This document shows positions 9,958 through 19,804 of a stretch of 64,000 bases of DNA, in pieces (position 1 is the first letter of the stretch; each line of letters starts with the position of its first letter). A model generated the notes under the pieces. The model searched no databases, was not told the origin of the DNA, and was given only the letters and a program-made list of their open reading frames with translations. The position numbers were made by a program, and so were the translations under genes. This DNA is from Pseudomonas sp. DY-1. GTDB lineage: Bacteria; Pseudomonadota; Gammaproteobacteria; Pseudomonadales; Pseudomonadaceae. The DNA is taken from assembly GCF_003626975.1 (NCBI RefSeq), contig NZ_CP032616.1, positions 3,224,001 through 3,288,000 on the forward strand, given 5' to 3'.

Positions 9958-11076
9958 TCAGACCAGAACCAGGTTGTCTCGATGCACCAACTCCGGCTCA
10001 TCGACATAACCCAGTAGCTTTTCGATGAGATCGGACGATTGGCCGATGATCTTCTGCGCCTCGAGCGCACTGTAGTTGGCCAGGCCGCGGGCGATTTCCG
10101 CACCATCAGGCCCGACGCAAACGACCATCTCGCCGCGACGAAAGCTACCCTGGACGGCTTTCACGCCGACCGGCAGCAGGCTCTTGCGGTCTTCGCGGAG
10201 CGCCTTGACCGCCCCCGCATCGAGCACCAGGGTGCCACGGGTCTGCAGATGACCAGCCAGCCACTGCTTACGCGCGGCCAGCATGCCGCGCTCAGGCGCA
10301 AGCAGCGTGCCCAGACGCTCACCAGCCTTGAGGCGATCCAGAACACGCTCGATTCGCCCACCAACGATCACCGTATGGGCGCCGGAGCGAGCCGCCAGCC
10401 GCGCAGCGCGCAGCTTGGTCTGCATGCCACCGCGCCCCAGAGCACCACCGGTGCCGCCAGCCACAGCATCCAGCGCCGGGTCATCGGCACGGGCCTCGAA
10501 GATCAATTGAGCATCAGGATTGTGGCGAGGGTCTGCATCGAACATGCCGTCGCGATCGGTAAGGATCACCAACAAATCCGCCTCCACCAGGTTGGCCACC
10601 AGAGCCGCCAGGGTGTCGTTGTCACCGAAGCGAATTTCATCGGTAACCACGGTGTCGTTTTCGTTGATCACCGGAATCGCACCCAGCTCCACCAAAGTGC
10701 GCAGAGTGCTGCGAGCGTTCAGGTAGCGCTTGCGATCGGACAGGTCGTCGTGAGTCAGCAGGATCTGCGCAGTGTGACGGCCATGCTCGGCGAAACTGGA
10801 CTCCCAAGCCTGGACCAGCCCCATCTGCCCTACGGATGCGGCAGCCTGCAGCTCGTGAACGGCGCTCGGACGGCTCTGCCACCCAAGGCGACTCATACCA
10901 GCCGCCACGGCACCGGAAGACACCAGCACCAGCTCCACCCCCGCATTACGCAAGGCCACCATCTGCTCGACCCAGACAGCCATTGCCGAGCGATCCAGCC
11001 CGCGACCGTCAGCCGTGAGCAAAGCACTACCAATCTTCACCACCCAGCGCTGCGCGCCAGTCACCTTGTCCCGCAT
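9958..11076 (-). CDS. proB: Glutamate 5-kinase ProB
   Basis: First committed enzyme of proline synthesis; phosphorylates L-glutamate. The 372-residue protein has the amino acid kinase domain ('[12 protein letters not shown]', '[10 protein letters not shown]', 'INENDTV', '[13 protein letters not shown]', '[15 protein letters not shown]') and a C-terminal PUA domain (from about residue 280). The start at 11076 gives MRDKVTGA as in other pseudomonads; an ATG three codons upstream is possible. The neighbours obg and creA are the usual ones. Confidence 0.97.
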   Translation of the reverse strand: MRDKVTGAQRWVVKIGSALLTADGRGLDRSAMAVWVEQMVALRNAGVELVLVSSGAVAAGMSRLGWQSRPSAVHELQAAASVGQMGLVQAWESSFAEHGRHTAQILLTHDDLSDRKRYLNARSTLRTLVELGAIPVINENDTVVTDEIRFGDNDTLAALVANLVEADLLVILTDRDGMFDADPRHNPDAQLIFEARADDPALDAVAGGTGGALGRGGMQTKLRAARLAARSGAHTVIVGGRIERVLDRLKAGERLGTLLAPERGMLAARKQWLAGHLQTRGTLVLDAGAVKALREDRKSLLPVGVKAVQGSFRRGEMVVCVGPDGAEIARGLANYSALEAQKIIGQSSDLIEKLLGYVDEPELVHRDNLVLV

Positions 11077-11155
11077 ATCGTCCAACCTTAGCTAGAAGGC
11101 CACGCGGCAAGGCGCGCGGCCATGCGAACACCCACAGCGCCGGGCGGCGCCGGGA

Positions 11156-12439
<1,284 letters not shown>

Positions 12440-12472
12440 TCAATGCAGAGTTTCCATGAAGCAGAAACGAAA

Positions 12473-12496
12473 AAGCCCCGTCGCAAGACGGGGCTT
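12473..12496 (-). terminator. Terminator after rplU-rpmA
   Basis: Stem AAGCCCCGTC / GACGGGGCTT with a GCAA loop; on the minus strand it is followed by a U tract. It lies 18 bases past the rpmA stop and separates the ribosomal operon from obg. Confidence 0.85.
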
Positions 12497-12513
12497 CTCC
12501 AGCGAAGTCGCAA

Positions 12514-12771
12514 TCAGGCTGCGACGATGCTTACGTACTTGCGGCCGAAAGCACCTTTGACCTCGAACTTGATCACGCCGTCCACTTTCGCGAACAGGGT
12601 GTGATCCTTGCCCAGGCCAACGCCGACGCCGGCGTGGAACTTGGTGCCGCGCTGACGCACGATGATGTTGCCAGCTTTGACAACCTGGCCACCGAACAGC
12701 TTCACGCCAAGGCGTTTACTTTCTGAGTCGCGGCCGTTGCGGGTAGAACCGCCAGCTTTTTTGTGTGCCAT
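12514..12771 (-). CDS. rpmA: 50S ribosomal protein L27
   Basis: An 85-residue protein starting [23 protein letters not shown], the invariant L27 N-terminus that reaches toward the peptidyl transferase centre. It starts 24 bases after rplU, forming the classic L21-L27 operon. Confidence 0.98.
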   Translation of the reverse strand: MAHKKAGGSTRNGRDSESKRLGVKLFGGQVVKAGNIIVRQRGTKFHAGVGVGLGKDHTLFAKVDGVIKFEVKGAFGRKYVSIVAA

Positions 12772-12795
12772 GAGTCAAATCCTCCAAAAAGGAAA

Positions 12796-13107
12796 TTAGG
12801 CCTGGATGCCGGTGATTTTGATTTCAGTGAACCACTGGCGGTGGCCCTGGCGCTTCATGTGGTGCTTACGACGGCGGAACTTGATGATGCGCACTTTGTC
12901 GTGACGGCCTTGAGAGACCACTTCTGCGACCACTTTGGCGCCATCAACAACCGGAGCACCGATCTTCACGTCTTCGCCATTGCCGATCAGCAGGACGCGG
13001 TCGAAAGTCACGGATTCGCCAGTGGCGATTTCGAGCTTCTCGACTTTCAGGAATTCACCTTCAGCGACTTTGTATTGCTTGCCGCCGGTAACGATAACTG
13101 CGTACAT
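12796..13107 (-). CDS. rplU: 50S ribosomal protein L21
   Basis: A 103-residue L21: [26 protein letters not shown] at the N-terminus and [21 protein letters not shown] at the C-terminus. First gene of rplU-rpmA, with a leader of roughly 130 nt if the promoter at 13244-13272 is used. Confidence 0.98.
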   Translation of the reverse strand: MYAVIVTGGKQYKVAEGEFLKVEKLEIATGESVTFDRVLLIGNGEDVKIGAPVVDGAKVVAEVVSQGRHDKVRIIKFRRRKHHMKRQGHRQWFTEIKITGIQA

Positions 13108-13243
13108 GGATTTTCTCCGTTAAACCTGCTCACCCGACGCTTTATAAAAAGAGGTATCGGTCGGCATGGCTGCATGGGGCCGGAACTGACGCCCGTGCAA
13201 TTGCGTAAGGCAGGAAAATGCCCAAGGAAGTTCAGGGGCCGCG

Positions 13244-13272
13244 ATTGTACGCAAGCCGAGATTACCGCGCAA
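13244..13272 (-). promoter_or_regulatory. Predicted rplU-rpmA promoter
   Basis: On the minus strand TTGCGC (13267-13272), 17 bases, then TACAAT (13244-13249): 4/6 and 5/6 matches to sigma-70 boxes. Sequence match only. Confidence 0.5.
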
Positions 13273-13290
13273 GCACCGCCAGCGCTCGCC

Positions 13291-13319
13291 TTGACAGCCC
13301 CCGGCCCGGTCCCTAGCAT
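13291..13319 (+). promoter_or_regulatory. Predicted ispB promoter
   Basis: Perfect TTGACA (13291-13296), 17 bases, TAGCAT (13314-13319). Transcription would start near 13326, about 26 bases before the ispB ATG. It is divergent from the rplU promoter; the two -35 elements are about 20 bases apart. Confidence 0.65.
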
Positions 13320-13351
13320 GCCGCGCATCCCAACAGGAGCACATCTGGCCG

Positions 13352-14320
13352 ATGCAACCCCAGGCTTTCTACCGCGTGGTGGCGGACGATTTTACCGCAG
13401 TCGACGACATCATTCGCCGGCAGTTGACCTCTCGCGTCCCCCTGGTGGAAAAGATCGGTGACTACATCGTCTCCGCCGGAGGCAAGCGCCTTCGCCCTCT
13501 GCTCGTACTGCTGAGCGGCAACGCTCTCGGTTTCGGTGGCGACCAGCTCCGCCTGCTGGCCGCCACCATCGAGTTCCTGCACACCTCCACCCTGCTCCAC
13601 GATGACGTGGTGGATGCCTCCGGCCTGCGCCGCGGCCGTTCCACCGCAAACGCACTGTGGGGCAATGCGCCCAGCGTGCTGGTGGGCGACTTCCTCTATG
13701 CCCGCTCCTTCGAAATGATGGTGGAACTCGGCTCCATGCCGGTGATGCGCATCATTTCCCAGGCCACTCGGGTCATCGCCGAAGGCGAAGTGCTGCAGTT
13801 GTCGAAAATCCGTGACGCCAGCACCACCGAAGAAACCTATATGGAAGTCATTCGCGGCAAGACCGCGATGCTCTTCGAAGCCTCCACACACAGCGCCGCT
13901 GTGCTCGCCGGTGCAAGCACCGAGCAGTCCGAAGCCCTGCGCCAGTTCGGCGACGCCCTGGGCATCGCTTTCCAGTTGGTGGACGACCTGCTCGACTACC
14001 GTGGCGATGCAGCCACCCTCGGCAAGAACGTCGGTGATGATCTGGCCGAAGGCAAGCCCACCCTGCCGCTGATCGCCACCATGCGCGACGGTACTCCGGA
14101 GCAGGCGAGCCTGGTGCGCAAGGCCATCCAGCAAGGCGGCAGCCAGGACCTGGAGGGTATTCGCGCTGCCGTGGAAGCAGCTGGCGCCCTTGACTACACA
14201 GCCCAACTGGCCCGCGACTACGCAGCCCGTGCCATCGCCTGCCTGGACACGCTGCCGGCCAATGCTTATCGCGATGCGCTGGTCGAGCTCACCGAGTTCG
14301 CAGTCGCGCGAACCCACTGA
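13352..14320 (+). CDS. ispB: Polyprenyl diphosphate synthase IspB
   Basis: Trans-isoprenyl diphosphate synthase of 322 residues that makes the long side chain of ubiquinone. Both aspartate-rich motifs are present: 'LLHDDVVDASGLRRG' (first DDxxD, about residue 85) and 'LVDDLLDYRGD' (second, about residue 212), with 'GGKRLRPLLVLL' for IPP binding. Chain length (C40 or C45) cannot be read from the sequence; pseudomonads make ubiquinone-9. It is monocistronic, with its own promoter and terminator. Confidence 0.96.
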   Translation: MQPQAFYRVVADDFTAVDDIIRRQLTSRVPLVEKIGDYIVSAGGKRLRPLLVLLSGNALGFGGDQLRLLAATIEFLHTSTLLHDDVVDASGLRRGRSTANALWGNAPSVLVGDFLYARSFEMMVELGSMPVMRIISQATRVIAEGEVLQLSKIRDASTTEETYMEVIRGKTAMLFEASTHSAAVLAGASTEQSEALRQFGDALGIAFQLVDDLLDYRGDAATLGKNVGDDLAEGKPTLPLIATMRDGTPEQASLVRKAIQQGGSQDLEGIRAAVEAAGALDYTAQLARDYAARAIACLDTLPANAYRDALVELTEFAVARTH

Positions 14321-14336
14321 GGTTGAGCCAGCCGAA

Positions 14337-14363
14337 AAGCCCGTCTTGGTGACGGGCTTTTTT
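14337..14363 (+). terminator. Terminator of ispB
   Basis: Stem AAGCCCGTC / GACGGGCTT with a TTGGT loop, followed by a T tract, 16 bases after the ispB stop. Confidence 0.88.
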
Positions 14364-14392
14364 CTGCCTCGACGAAAAGCATCGACTAGCAC

Positions 14393-14423
14393 TTGTTATT
14401 TATAAAATAAGAATTATTCTCAT
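14393..14423 (+). promoter_or_regulatory. Iron-regulated promoter: Fur box over the -10 region
   Basis: A 19-base AT-rich site (14405-14423) matches the Pseudomonas Fur consensus; its reverse complement reads ATGAGAATAATTCTTATTT. A plausible promoter overlaps it: TTGTTA (14393-14398), 16 bases, TATTCT (14415-14420). Fur-Fe2+ bound here would block polymerase, so the downstream small gene should be induced by iron starvation. Confidence 0.72.
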
Positions 14424-14449
14424 CTCGAAGATTTTCAAGGAGATGAGCC

Positions 14450-14692
14450 ATGACCTACCTGATCGATGCCTGGCTGGATCGCCCCCACCCTTACCTGCGG
14501 ATACTTCATCGGGAAACCGGTGAGGTCTGCGCCGTGCTGGAAGAAGAAGCCCTCGACGAACTGCGTGACCAGGGCGACCTCGACCTCGCCGGCCTCAACT
14601 CCAGCGAACCGCTGGTGCTCAAGGAACTGGTGCGCAACCTCTTCCTGTTCTGCTACGCCAGAGCATTGCGTCCGCACGGCGAGCTGCACTGA
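14450..14692 (+). CDS. Small Fur-controlled protein of unknown function (PA4570-like)
   Basis: An 80-residue acidic soluble protein (MTYLIDAWLDRPHPYLRILHRETGEVCAVLEEEALDELRD...) with no signal peptide or membrane segment. It begins with a good AAGGAG site 7 bases upstream. The position after ispB and the sequence style match the conserved hypothetical protein at the same place in P. aeruginosa (PA4570 by order). I recognise no domain. The Fur box in its promoter indicates a role in iron limitation, which is inference from the regulatory site. Confidence 0.85.
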   Translation: MTYLIDAWLDRPHPYLRILHRETGEVCAVLEEEALDELRDQGDLDLAGLNSSEPLVLKELVRNLFLFCYARALRPHGELH

Positions 14693-14709
14693 AGGTCATT
14701 TGGGAATCT

Positions 14710-14763
14710 GGATGACGCCAGGATGCGTCATCCGCAAGAGCGGCGCCCGGGCGCCGCTCTTGC
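14710..14763. terminator. Two abutting perfect hairpins, likely bidirectional terminator
   Basis: First stem GGATGACGC / GCGTCATCC (14710-14733); immediately after it a perfect 30-base palindrome with 15-base arms (GCAAGAGCGGCGCCC at 14734-14748). They sit between the converging small iron gene and fklB. There is no strong T tract, so termination is inferred from position and stability. Confidence 0.55.
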
Positions 14764-14832
14764 AGCGAGGGCAAAGGCGCCCTCGCCGGTTCCTGGGCGT
14801 GTCAGGGACGACTAACCCAGGGGTCGACTGGA

Positions 14833-15450
14833 TCAGAGGATGTCCAGGAGTTCCACGTCGAACACCAGCACGCTGTGCGGCGGGATACTGCCGACAGCCT
14901 GGCCGCCGTAGGCCAGTTCGCTCGGAACGTGCAGGCGCCATTTGCTGCCGGCATTCATCAGTTGCAGGGCTTCGACCCAACCGGCGATCACGCCGCCAAC
15001 CGGGAATTCGGCCGGCTGACCGCGATCGTAGGAGCTGTCGAACACAGTGCCGTCGATCAGGGTGCCGTGGTAGTGAGTCCGCACGGTGTCTTCAGCGGAC
15101 GGCTTTGCGCCCTCGCCCGCTACCAGTACTTCGTACTGCAGGCCGGACGGCAGGACGGTCACGCCTTCGCGCTTGGCGTTCTCTTCAAGGTAGCTACGGC
15201 CGGCGCCAGCGGCGGCTTCGGCCTTGGCCGCGGCTTCTTCCTGCATGCGCTCACGGATCACGCGGAAGCTGGCGGACAGGGCGGCGCCATCAACACGGCT
15301 TTCCAGGCCCTGGAAGGCATCGCTGAGGCCAGCGATCACAGCTTCCAGACTCACGCCGGGCGGAGGATTGTCACGGATCTGGTCGCCGAGCTGACGGCCA
15401 ATGCCATAGCTGACGCGGGTTTCGTCGGTGGAAAGATCGAGTTGGGACAT
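14833..15450 (-). CDS. fklB: FKBP-type peptidyl-prolyl isomerase FklB (FKBP22)
   Basis: A 205-residue protein. N-terminal dimerisation helices (about 1-85, 'DETRVSYGIGRQLGDQIRDN...SDAFQG') are followed by a C-terminal FKBP domain with 'VLPSGLQYEVLVAGEG', 'DTVRTHYHGTLIDGTVFDSSYDRG', 'FPVGGVIAGWVEALQLMNAGSKW' and 'SELAYGG'. It has no signal peptide, so it is probably cytoplasmic like E. coli FklB. Monocistronic. Confidence 0.93.
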   Translation of the reverse strand: MSQLDLSTDETRVSYGIGRQLGDQIRDNPPPGVSLEAVIAGLSDAFQGLESRVDGAALSASFRVIRERMQEEAAAKAEAAAGAGRSYLEENAKREGVTVLPSGLQYEVLVAGEGAKPSAEDTVRTHYHGTLIDGTVFDSSYDRGQPAEFPVGGVIAGWVEALQLMNAGSKWRLHVPSELAYGGQAVGSIPPHSVLVFDVELLDIL

Positions 15451-15536
15451 GGCGGAACTCCGCTCCGGGAAAAAAGGCCGGCCAGACTAGCACAGCTTCC
15501 CTTCCCCGGCGCGGGCTCCCGCCGGCAACAACCGGG

Positions 15537-15842
15537 TCAGTGGGAGACGCGAGTGGAAATGGGCACGCGCACCGTGTCCTGGCTGTCCGCCTCCATCCCA
15601 CACATCTCATCGTGCACCACGCTGTGCACCAGATGGAACGGCAACTCCGGGAACTCGCGAAGCACTTCCCGCGCATGTTCCACCGAGCGCAGGTGCGTTG
15701 CATGCCCCTGGCCGTCGTCCAGATGATGGGTGCGGCCATCGATCCGGGCTTCCAGCAGGTAGATGCCGCCCTCCAGGGAGATCAGGTTGATTTCTTCGAC
15801 GTGCCCGGCACGGGCATGACTACTGAGGTCGTGCAATTTCAT
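15537..15842 (-). CDS. Conserved hypothetical protein (DUF6482-like)
   Basis: A 101-residue soluble protein starting MKLHDLSSHARAGHVEEINLISLEGGIYLLEA, with His-rich segments (RTHHLDDGQGHATHL; HLVHSVVHDEMCGM). I chose the ATG at 15842 rather than the frame's upper limit at 15872 because it gives the conserved MKLxDL start. It resembles the small Pseudomonas family next to fklB (PA4573 by order). The function is unknown. The C-terminal 'HDEMCGMEADSQDTVRVPIS' is the most conserved-looking part. Confidence 0.8.
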   Translation of the reverse strand: MKLHDLSSHARAGHVEEINLISLEGGIYLLEARIDGRTHHLDDGQGHATHLRSVEHAREVLREFPELPFHLVHSVVHDEMCGMEADSQDTVRVPISTRVSH

Positions 15843-15964
15843 GGCGTCGCCCTCGCTCGATGTACACCTCAAATCTAATGCACAGGAACCAATGGGGGCG
15901 GCAGATACGCAACCGCCCGTCCGCTTTTCAGCGGCCGGGCGGTCTGGATGGCGATTTCACCCGG

Positions 15965-16459
15965 TCAGTGGTCGTGCTTGGTCATCTTGTCCAGGTAACC
16001 CATGGCGAAGGCCGAGACGACGAAGGTCATGTGCAGGACGACGTACCACATGATCTTGTTGTTATCGATGTTCTGCGCGTCCATGAAAATGCGCAGCAGG
16101 TGGATGGATGAGATCGCTACGATGGATGCCGCTACCTTCATCTTCAGCGAGCCGGAGTCCATCTTGCCGAGCCAGCTCAGCTTCTCTTTGCTGTCGTCGA
16201 TATCCAGTTGCGAAACGAAGTTCTCGTAGCCGGAGATCATCACCATCACCAGCAGGCCGCCCACCAGCGACATATCGATCAGCGACAGCAGCACCAGGAT
16301 CAGATCCGCTTCGGTCTTCTCGAAGACGTGCGGCAGGATGTGCACGATTTCCTGGAAGAATTTCAGGGTCAGAGCCAACAGAGCCAGGGACAGGCCGAAG
16401 TAGATCGGGGCCAGCAACCAGCGTGCGGCGTACATCGAATTTTCTATAAAGCGTTCCAT
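15965..16459 (-). CDS. YqhA/UPF0114 family membrane protein
   Basis: A 164-residue inner membrane protein with four hydrophobic segments. '[37 protein letters not shown]' and '[26 protein letters not shown]' are the signature of the UPF0114 (TIGR00645, E. coli YqhA) family. The biochemical role is unknown. It stands alone on the minus strand. Confidence 0.93.
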   Translation of the reverse strand: MERFIENSMYAARWLLAPIYFGLSLALLALTLKFFQEIVHILPHVFEKTEADLILVLLSLIDMSLVGGLLVMVMISGYENFVSQLDIDDSKEKLSWLGKMDSGSLKMKVAASIVAISSIHLLRIFMDAQNIDNNKIMWYVVLHMTFVVSAFAMGYLDKMTKHDH

Positions 16460-16554
16460 GGCTTCTCGTAGTCAGTAAAAAACCGGCCGCGAGTATAACT
16501 AGCTGTTTCCTACAGAAAAATAATGGCAGCACGGGGAGAAATATCCCCAAACAC

Positions 16555-16563
16555 TGTGGATAA
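16555..16563 (-). promoter_or_regulatory. DnaA-box sequence
   Basis: TGTGGATAA, a perfect reverse copy of the DnaA box TTATCCACA, in the intergenic region between yqhA and the next gene. It is part of a three-site cluster with 17062-17084. Confidence 0.45.
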
Positions 16564-16652
16564 GTCTGTGAACGAGCACTGGAGCGTCTGGCGAACGCCG
16601 CTTCGGCCGCAGGCTTGCAGCCGCTGCACAAAAGCTGGCCAGCCGAAATCCG

Positions 16653-16994
16653 TCAGGTTTCAGGACGGAACTGGTAGTCACCAAGGTTTCGGCAACGTGT
16701 GCCATTGATGCGTCGCAGCTCACCCTGGAGATGCAGGCGCCAGATCGGCGGATCGTGGGCTTCGGTGTAGCCCTGCTCGGCCAGGCAATCGGCAATGGCG
16801 GAGAGTACCGACTCCGCCACGAGAGGCCCATGGAACGGGCCCTGGGCTTTGATTGCCGAGGGTTGCTCCCCCGACATCCCCGCTGCGCAAAGCAGCGTCC
16901 AGAGTCCATTCTCTCCCGCCAGCGGACGGATCACGCACTCGATCCGGGTCACGAGTCCCAGGCACTGGCGGGTAAGGCAGAGGTTGCGCGTCAT
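16653..16994 (-). CDS. Hypothetical protein (PA4575-like)
   Basis: A 113-residue protein of unknown function. MTRNLCLTRQCLGLVTRIECVIRPLAGENGLWTLLCAAGMSGEQPSAIKAQGPFHGPLVAESVLSAIADCLAEQGY has an alternating beta-like first half with several cysteines and a helix in the middle. No signal peptide or transmembrane segment is clear. It occupies the place of a conserved Pseudomonas hypothetical gene between yqhA and the Lon-like protease. I cannot assign a family. Confidence 0.7.
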   Translation of the reverse strand: MTRNLCLTRQCLGLVTRIECVIRPLAGENGLWTLLCAAGMSGEQPSAIKAQGPFHGPLVAESVLSAIADCLAEQGYTEAHDPPIWRLHLQGELRRINGTRCRNLGDYQFRPET

Positions 16995-17061
16995 GGCGGC
17001 TTTCCTCGCAGAGGCCTGTTTTCAGCCTACACCCGAGTTCAGACCTGCGAAAGCGCGATGC

Positions 17062-17084
17062 TTATCCACGTGAACTGTGGATAA
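17062..17084. promoter_or_regulatory. Pair of inverted DnaA-box sequences
   Basis: TTATCCACG (17062-17070) and TGTGGATAA (17076-17084) face each other with a 5-base gap, in the 211-base space between the hypothetical gene and the Lon-like protease. The second is a perfect box; the first differs at the last base. Whether DnaA binds is untested. The inverted arrangement also forms a potential hairpin. Confidence 0.5.
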
Positions 17085-17205
17085 CCCTGTGTACAGGGTG
17101 AGGGAAAGGCGGTGGGGCGTTGGCTGACCGAGGCTCCTCCCCCACCGCTCAATGACTGACCAGCCACACCGGGCACCAACCCCGGCGTGACGAGTCAGGG
17201 TTTGC

Positions 17206-19716
17206 TCACGATGGGCCCTGAGTCTTGTCCGGAACCGGCGCCTTGCCCGGCTCCTGCTTGGGGCCCTTGCGCGCAGGCTTGGGCGGTGCCGCAACCTTGG
17301 CGACGGCCTCCACCACCTCCTGGGCAAGTGCTGGTTTCTCTTCTTCCTCCAGCCCCATCTCGGCGATTTCCCGCAGTCGCGCCACGACGCGGGCGTTGAC
17401 GCTGCCTTCAGGGAACTGGCCCTTGTCGTCCGGAACACCCGCCGGCTCGCCCACCAGCAGGCTCAGGGCCTCGTCGGCCTGGCGAACCGCGTAGACGTGG
17501 AAGCGGCCCTGGCGCACCGCCTCCAGCACGCGCTCGTCCAGCATCAGGGTGGTGACGTTCGCGTGAGGAATGATCACCCCCTGCTCGCCGGTCAGGCCGC
17601 GGGCCTCGCAGAGCCGGAAGAAGCCCTCGATCTTCTCGTTGACGCCACCCACCGCCTGCACTTCACCGAACTGGTTGATCGAGCCGGTGATGGCAAAGCA
17701 CTGCTTGAGCGGCGTGCGCGAGAGAGCGGAGATCAGGGTGCAGGCCTCGCCAAGGGAAGCGCTGTCGCCGTCCACATAGCCGTAGGACTGCTCCAGGGCG
17801 ATGCTCGCGGAGATTTCCAGGGGGAATTCCTGGGCATATCGGCTGCCGAGGTAGCCAGTAAGGATCATCACGCCCTTGGAGTGGATGGGCTGGCCCAGGT
17901 TGACCTCGCGCTCGATGTCGACGATGCCCGAGCTGCCCGGGTAGACGGTCGCGGAAATCCGCGCCGGCACACCGAACGCCGAATCGCCCACTTCCAGTAC
18001 TGTCAGGCCGTTGCACTTGCCTACTGCGGCGCCAGCGGTGTCGATCAGGATGATGCCCGCCAGCATGTCGTCGAGGATGCGCGCGGAGACGCGGCCAGTC
18101 CGCGTGGCCTTGGCCTTGAGGGCGCGGTCGATATGATCGGCGTCGGTCAAGGGCTCATTCGCCAGCTGACGGATGAAGTCCGCTTCGCTGACCAGCTGGA
18201 ACAGGTCGCCAATGCGCGCGGAAAGGCGGCCCTGGTGTTCGGCCAGACGGGCGCTGTAGGTCGCCAGACGGGCTACAGCTGCGGCAGTGAGGGGGGCCAT
18301 GCCTTCTTCCGAGGTGCGGGTCTTCAGCAACTGAGCGAACTGCTCCAGGCTGTCGTCCGACAGGGCAATTTCCTCGTCGAAGTCCACGAGCACGCGGAAC
18401 ATCTCCTGGAAGTCGGGATCCAGGTCCTGCAGCGTGTAGTAGAGCTGGCGCGAACCGATGATCACCACCTTGACCTGCAGCGGGATCATCTGGGGTGTCA
18501 GGGTCACGGTGGCCAGGCGGCCGAGCTCAGCAAGGGGCGACTCCATCTTCAGCTTGCGCGACTGCAGTGCGCGTTTCAGGGCATCCCAGACGAAGGGTTC
18601 GCTCAGCAGTTTCTCGGCTTCCAGGATCAGGAAACCGCCGTTGGCCCGATGCAGCGCACCTGGGCGCAGCTGGCGGTAGCTGGTGTAGAGGGCACCCTGG
18701 TCGGTGCCGTACTCGATACGGCCGAACAGGTTGTCATACGTGGGGTGCGGCTCGAATACCACAGGGGCACCGCCGCTGGCGTGATGGCCCACCACCAGGC
18801 TGGGGCAGTATTGCTCTTCCAGCAGCTCGCGACGCTGGGCGTCCGGCTTGTCGTCCAGCAGCTGGTCCACCACCGTCTTCAGCAGATTCACCTGCATGGC
18901 CTGCAGATAGGCCACCACGCCGGCATTCTCCGCGTACTTTTCCGACAGAGGCGAAAGCAGCGGTTGCAGTGCCTGGGTAATGGTTTCCTCGTTGAGATGG
19001 CGCAGCTGGTTGCTGGACTCGCGCTTCCACTGCGGCAGGCTGGACAGCTCCTCGTTCAGGCGCTCCTCCAGCAGGGAAATGTCGTCATGGAATCGATCGC
19101 GCTCGGCTTCATCCAGCTGGGCGAAGTCCGCTTCGTCCAGGGCCTTGCCGTCCTTCATGGGCGTGAAGGCGATGTTCGCGCTATCGCGATAGAGGGCGAC
19201 ATCCTTCTCCAGGGCCAGGCGCTCGATCACGTCCAGAGCACGGTCGTAACGCTGGTTGAAGGCGCGATCGATAGCGCTTTTCTTCTGTTGGAAAGTGGGC
19301 GTCTCGAATACCGCTGGGAAAGTAGCCAGCAGGTTATCCACCAGATGCTCGATGTCGCTGATGAAATCGTTCGCCTCGCCAGCCGGCAACTGCAAGGCCC
19401 GAGGCTCGCGGGGCTCTTCAAAGTGGTTGACGTAGAGCCAATCAGCCGGGGTTTCCAGGCGTTTGCCCTCGGCTTTGAGGTAGCGCTTGACGAAGGAGAA
19501 GCGGCCGGTGCCCGGCTCCCCCATCACATAGACGTTGTAACCGGGACGTGGCATCGCCACGCCGAACTGCAGGGCCTCCACCGCGCGCTCCTGGCCGAGC
19601 ACGCCGCGGAAAGGCTCCAGATCTTCGGTCGACTTGAAACTGAACTGGTGGGGCTCGAAGGGACGGGTCAGCGCATCGGGCGCCAGTCGTAGGCTGGCAG
19701 CGAAGGAGTCAGGCAT
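17206..19716 (-). CDS. Lon-family ATP-dependent protease (LonB-like, AAA_32 type)
   Basis: An 836-residue Lon-related protease. The N-terminal 'LEPFRGVLGQERAVEALQFGVAMPRPGYNVYVMGEPGTGR' carries the Walker A region (GEPGTGR instead of GxxGxGK[ST], a variant typical of this subfamily). A helical insertion (about 110-290) is followed by the AAA core ('ANGGFLILEAEKLL') and the C-terminal Lon protease domain. The catalytic dyad is Ser652 (DGDSASLGE) and Lys695 (GGVNEKIEG), 43 residues apart as in Lon. The tail from about 790 is Pro/Lys/Ala rich and probably disordered. It lacks the Lon substrate domain (LAN), so it is not LonA; a related P. aeruginosa paralogue is AsrA. The Arg in the P-loop raises the question of how ATP is used. 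Confidence 0.9.
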   Translation of the reverse strand: MPDSFAASLRLAPDALTRPFEPHQFSFKSTEDLEPFRGVLGQERAVEALQFGVAMPRPGYNVYVMGEPGTGRFSFVKRYLKAEGKRLETPADWLYVNHFEEPREPRALQLPAGEANDFISDIEHLVDNLLATFPAVFETPTFQQKKSAIDRAFNQRYDRALDVIERLALEKDVALYRDSANIAFTPMKDGKALDEADFAQLDEAERDRFHDDISLLEERLNEELSSLPQWKRESSNQLRHLNEETITQALQPLLSPLSEKYAENAGVVAYLQAMQVNLLKTVVDQLLDDKPDAQRRELLEEQYCPSLVVGHHASGGAPVVFEPHPTYDNLFGRIEYGTDQGALYTSYRQLRPGALHRANGGFLILEAEKLLSEPFVWDALKRALQSRKLKMESPLAELGRLATVTLTPQMIPLQVKVVIIGSRQLYYTLQDLDPDFQEMFRVLVDFDEEIALSDDSLEQFAQLLKTRTSEEGMAPLTAAAVARLATYSARLAEHQGRLSARIGDLFQLVSEADFIRQLANEPLTDADHIDRALKAKATRTGRVSARILDDMLAGIILIDTAGAAVGKCNGLTVLEVGDSAFGVPARISATVYPGSSGIVDIEREVNLGQPIHSKGVMILTGYLGSRYAQEFPLEISASIALEQSYGYVDGDSASLGEACTLISALSRTPLKQCFAITGSINQFGEVQAVGGVNEKIEGFFRLCEARGLTGEQGVIIPHANVTTLMLDERVLEAVRQGRFHVYAVRQADEALSLLVGEPAGVPDDKGQFPEGSVNARVVARLREIAEMGLEEEEKPALAQEVVEAVAKVAAPPKPARKGPKQEPGKAPVPDKTQGPS

Positions 19717-19804
19717 CGAGTGTCCTTAATGGCTCGGCAAGAAAGCAATGGCCGCATTCTGGCGCCGCCCTGACATCACTGGCAAGGCATAACGCCAGAG
19801 GTCT

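Noticed and set aside
17497..19692. A 731-codon open frame antisense to the Lon-like protease, and similar long frames opposite morA, cstA, cysI/nirA and the molybdenum large subunit
   Set aside because: All mirror real genes in the complementary strand and show low-complexity, His/Gln/Gly-rich sequence typical of antisense frames.
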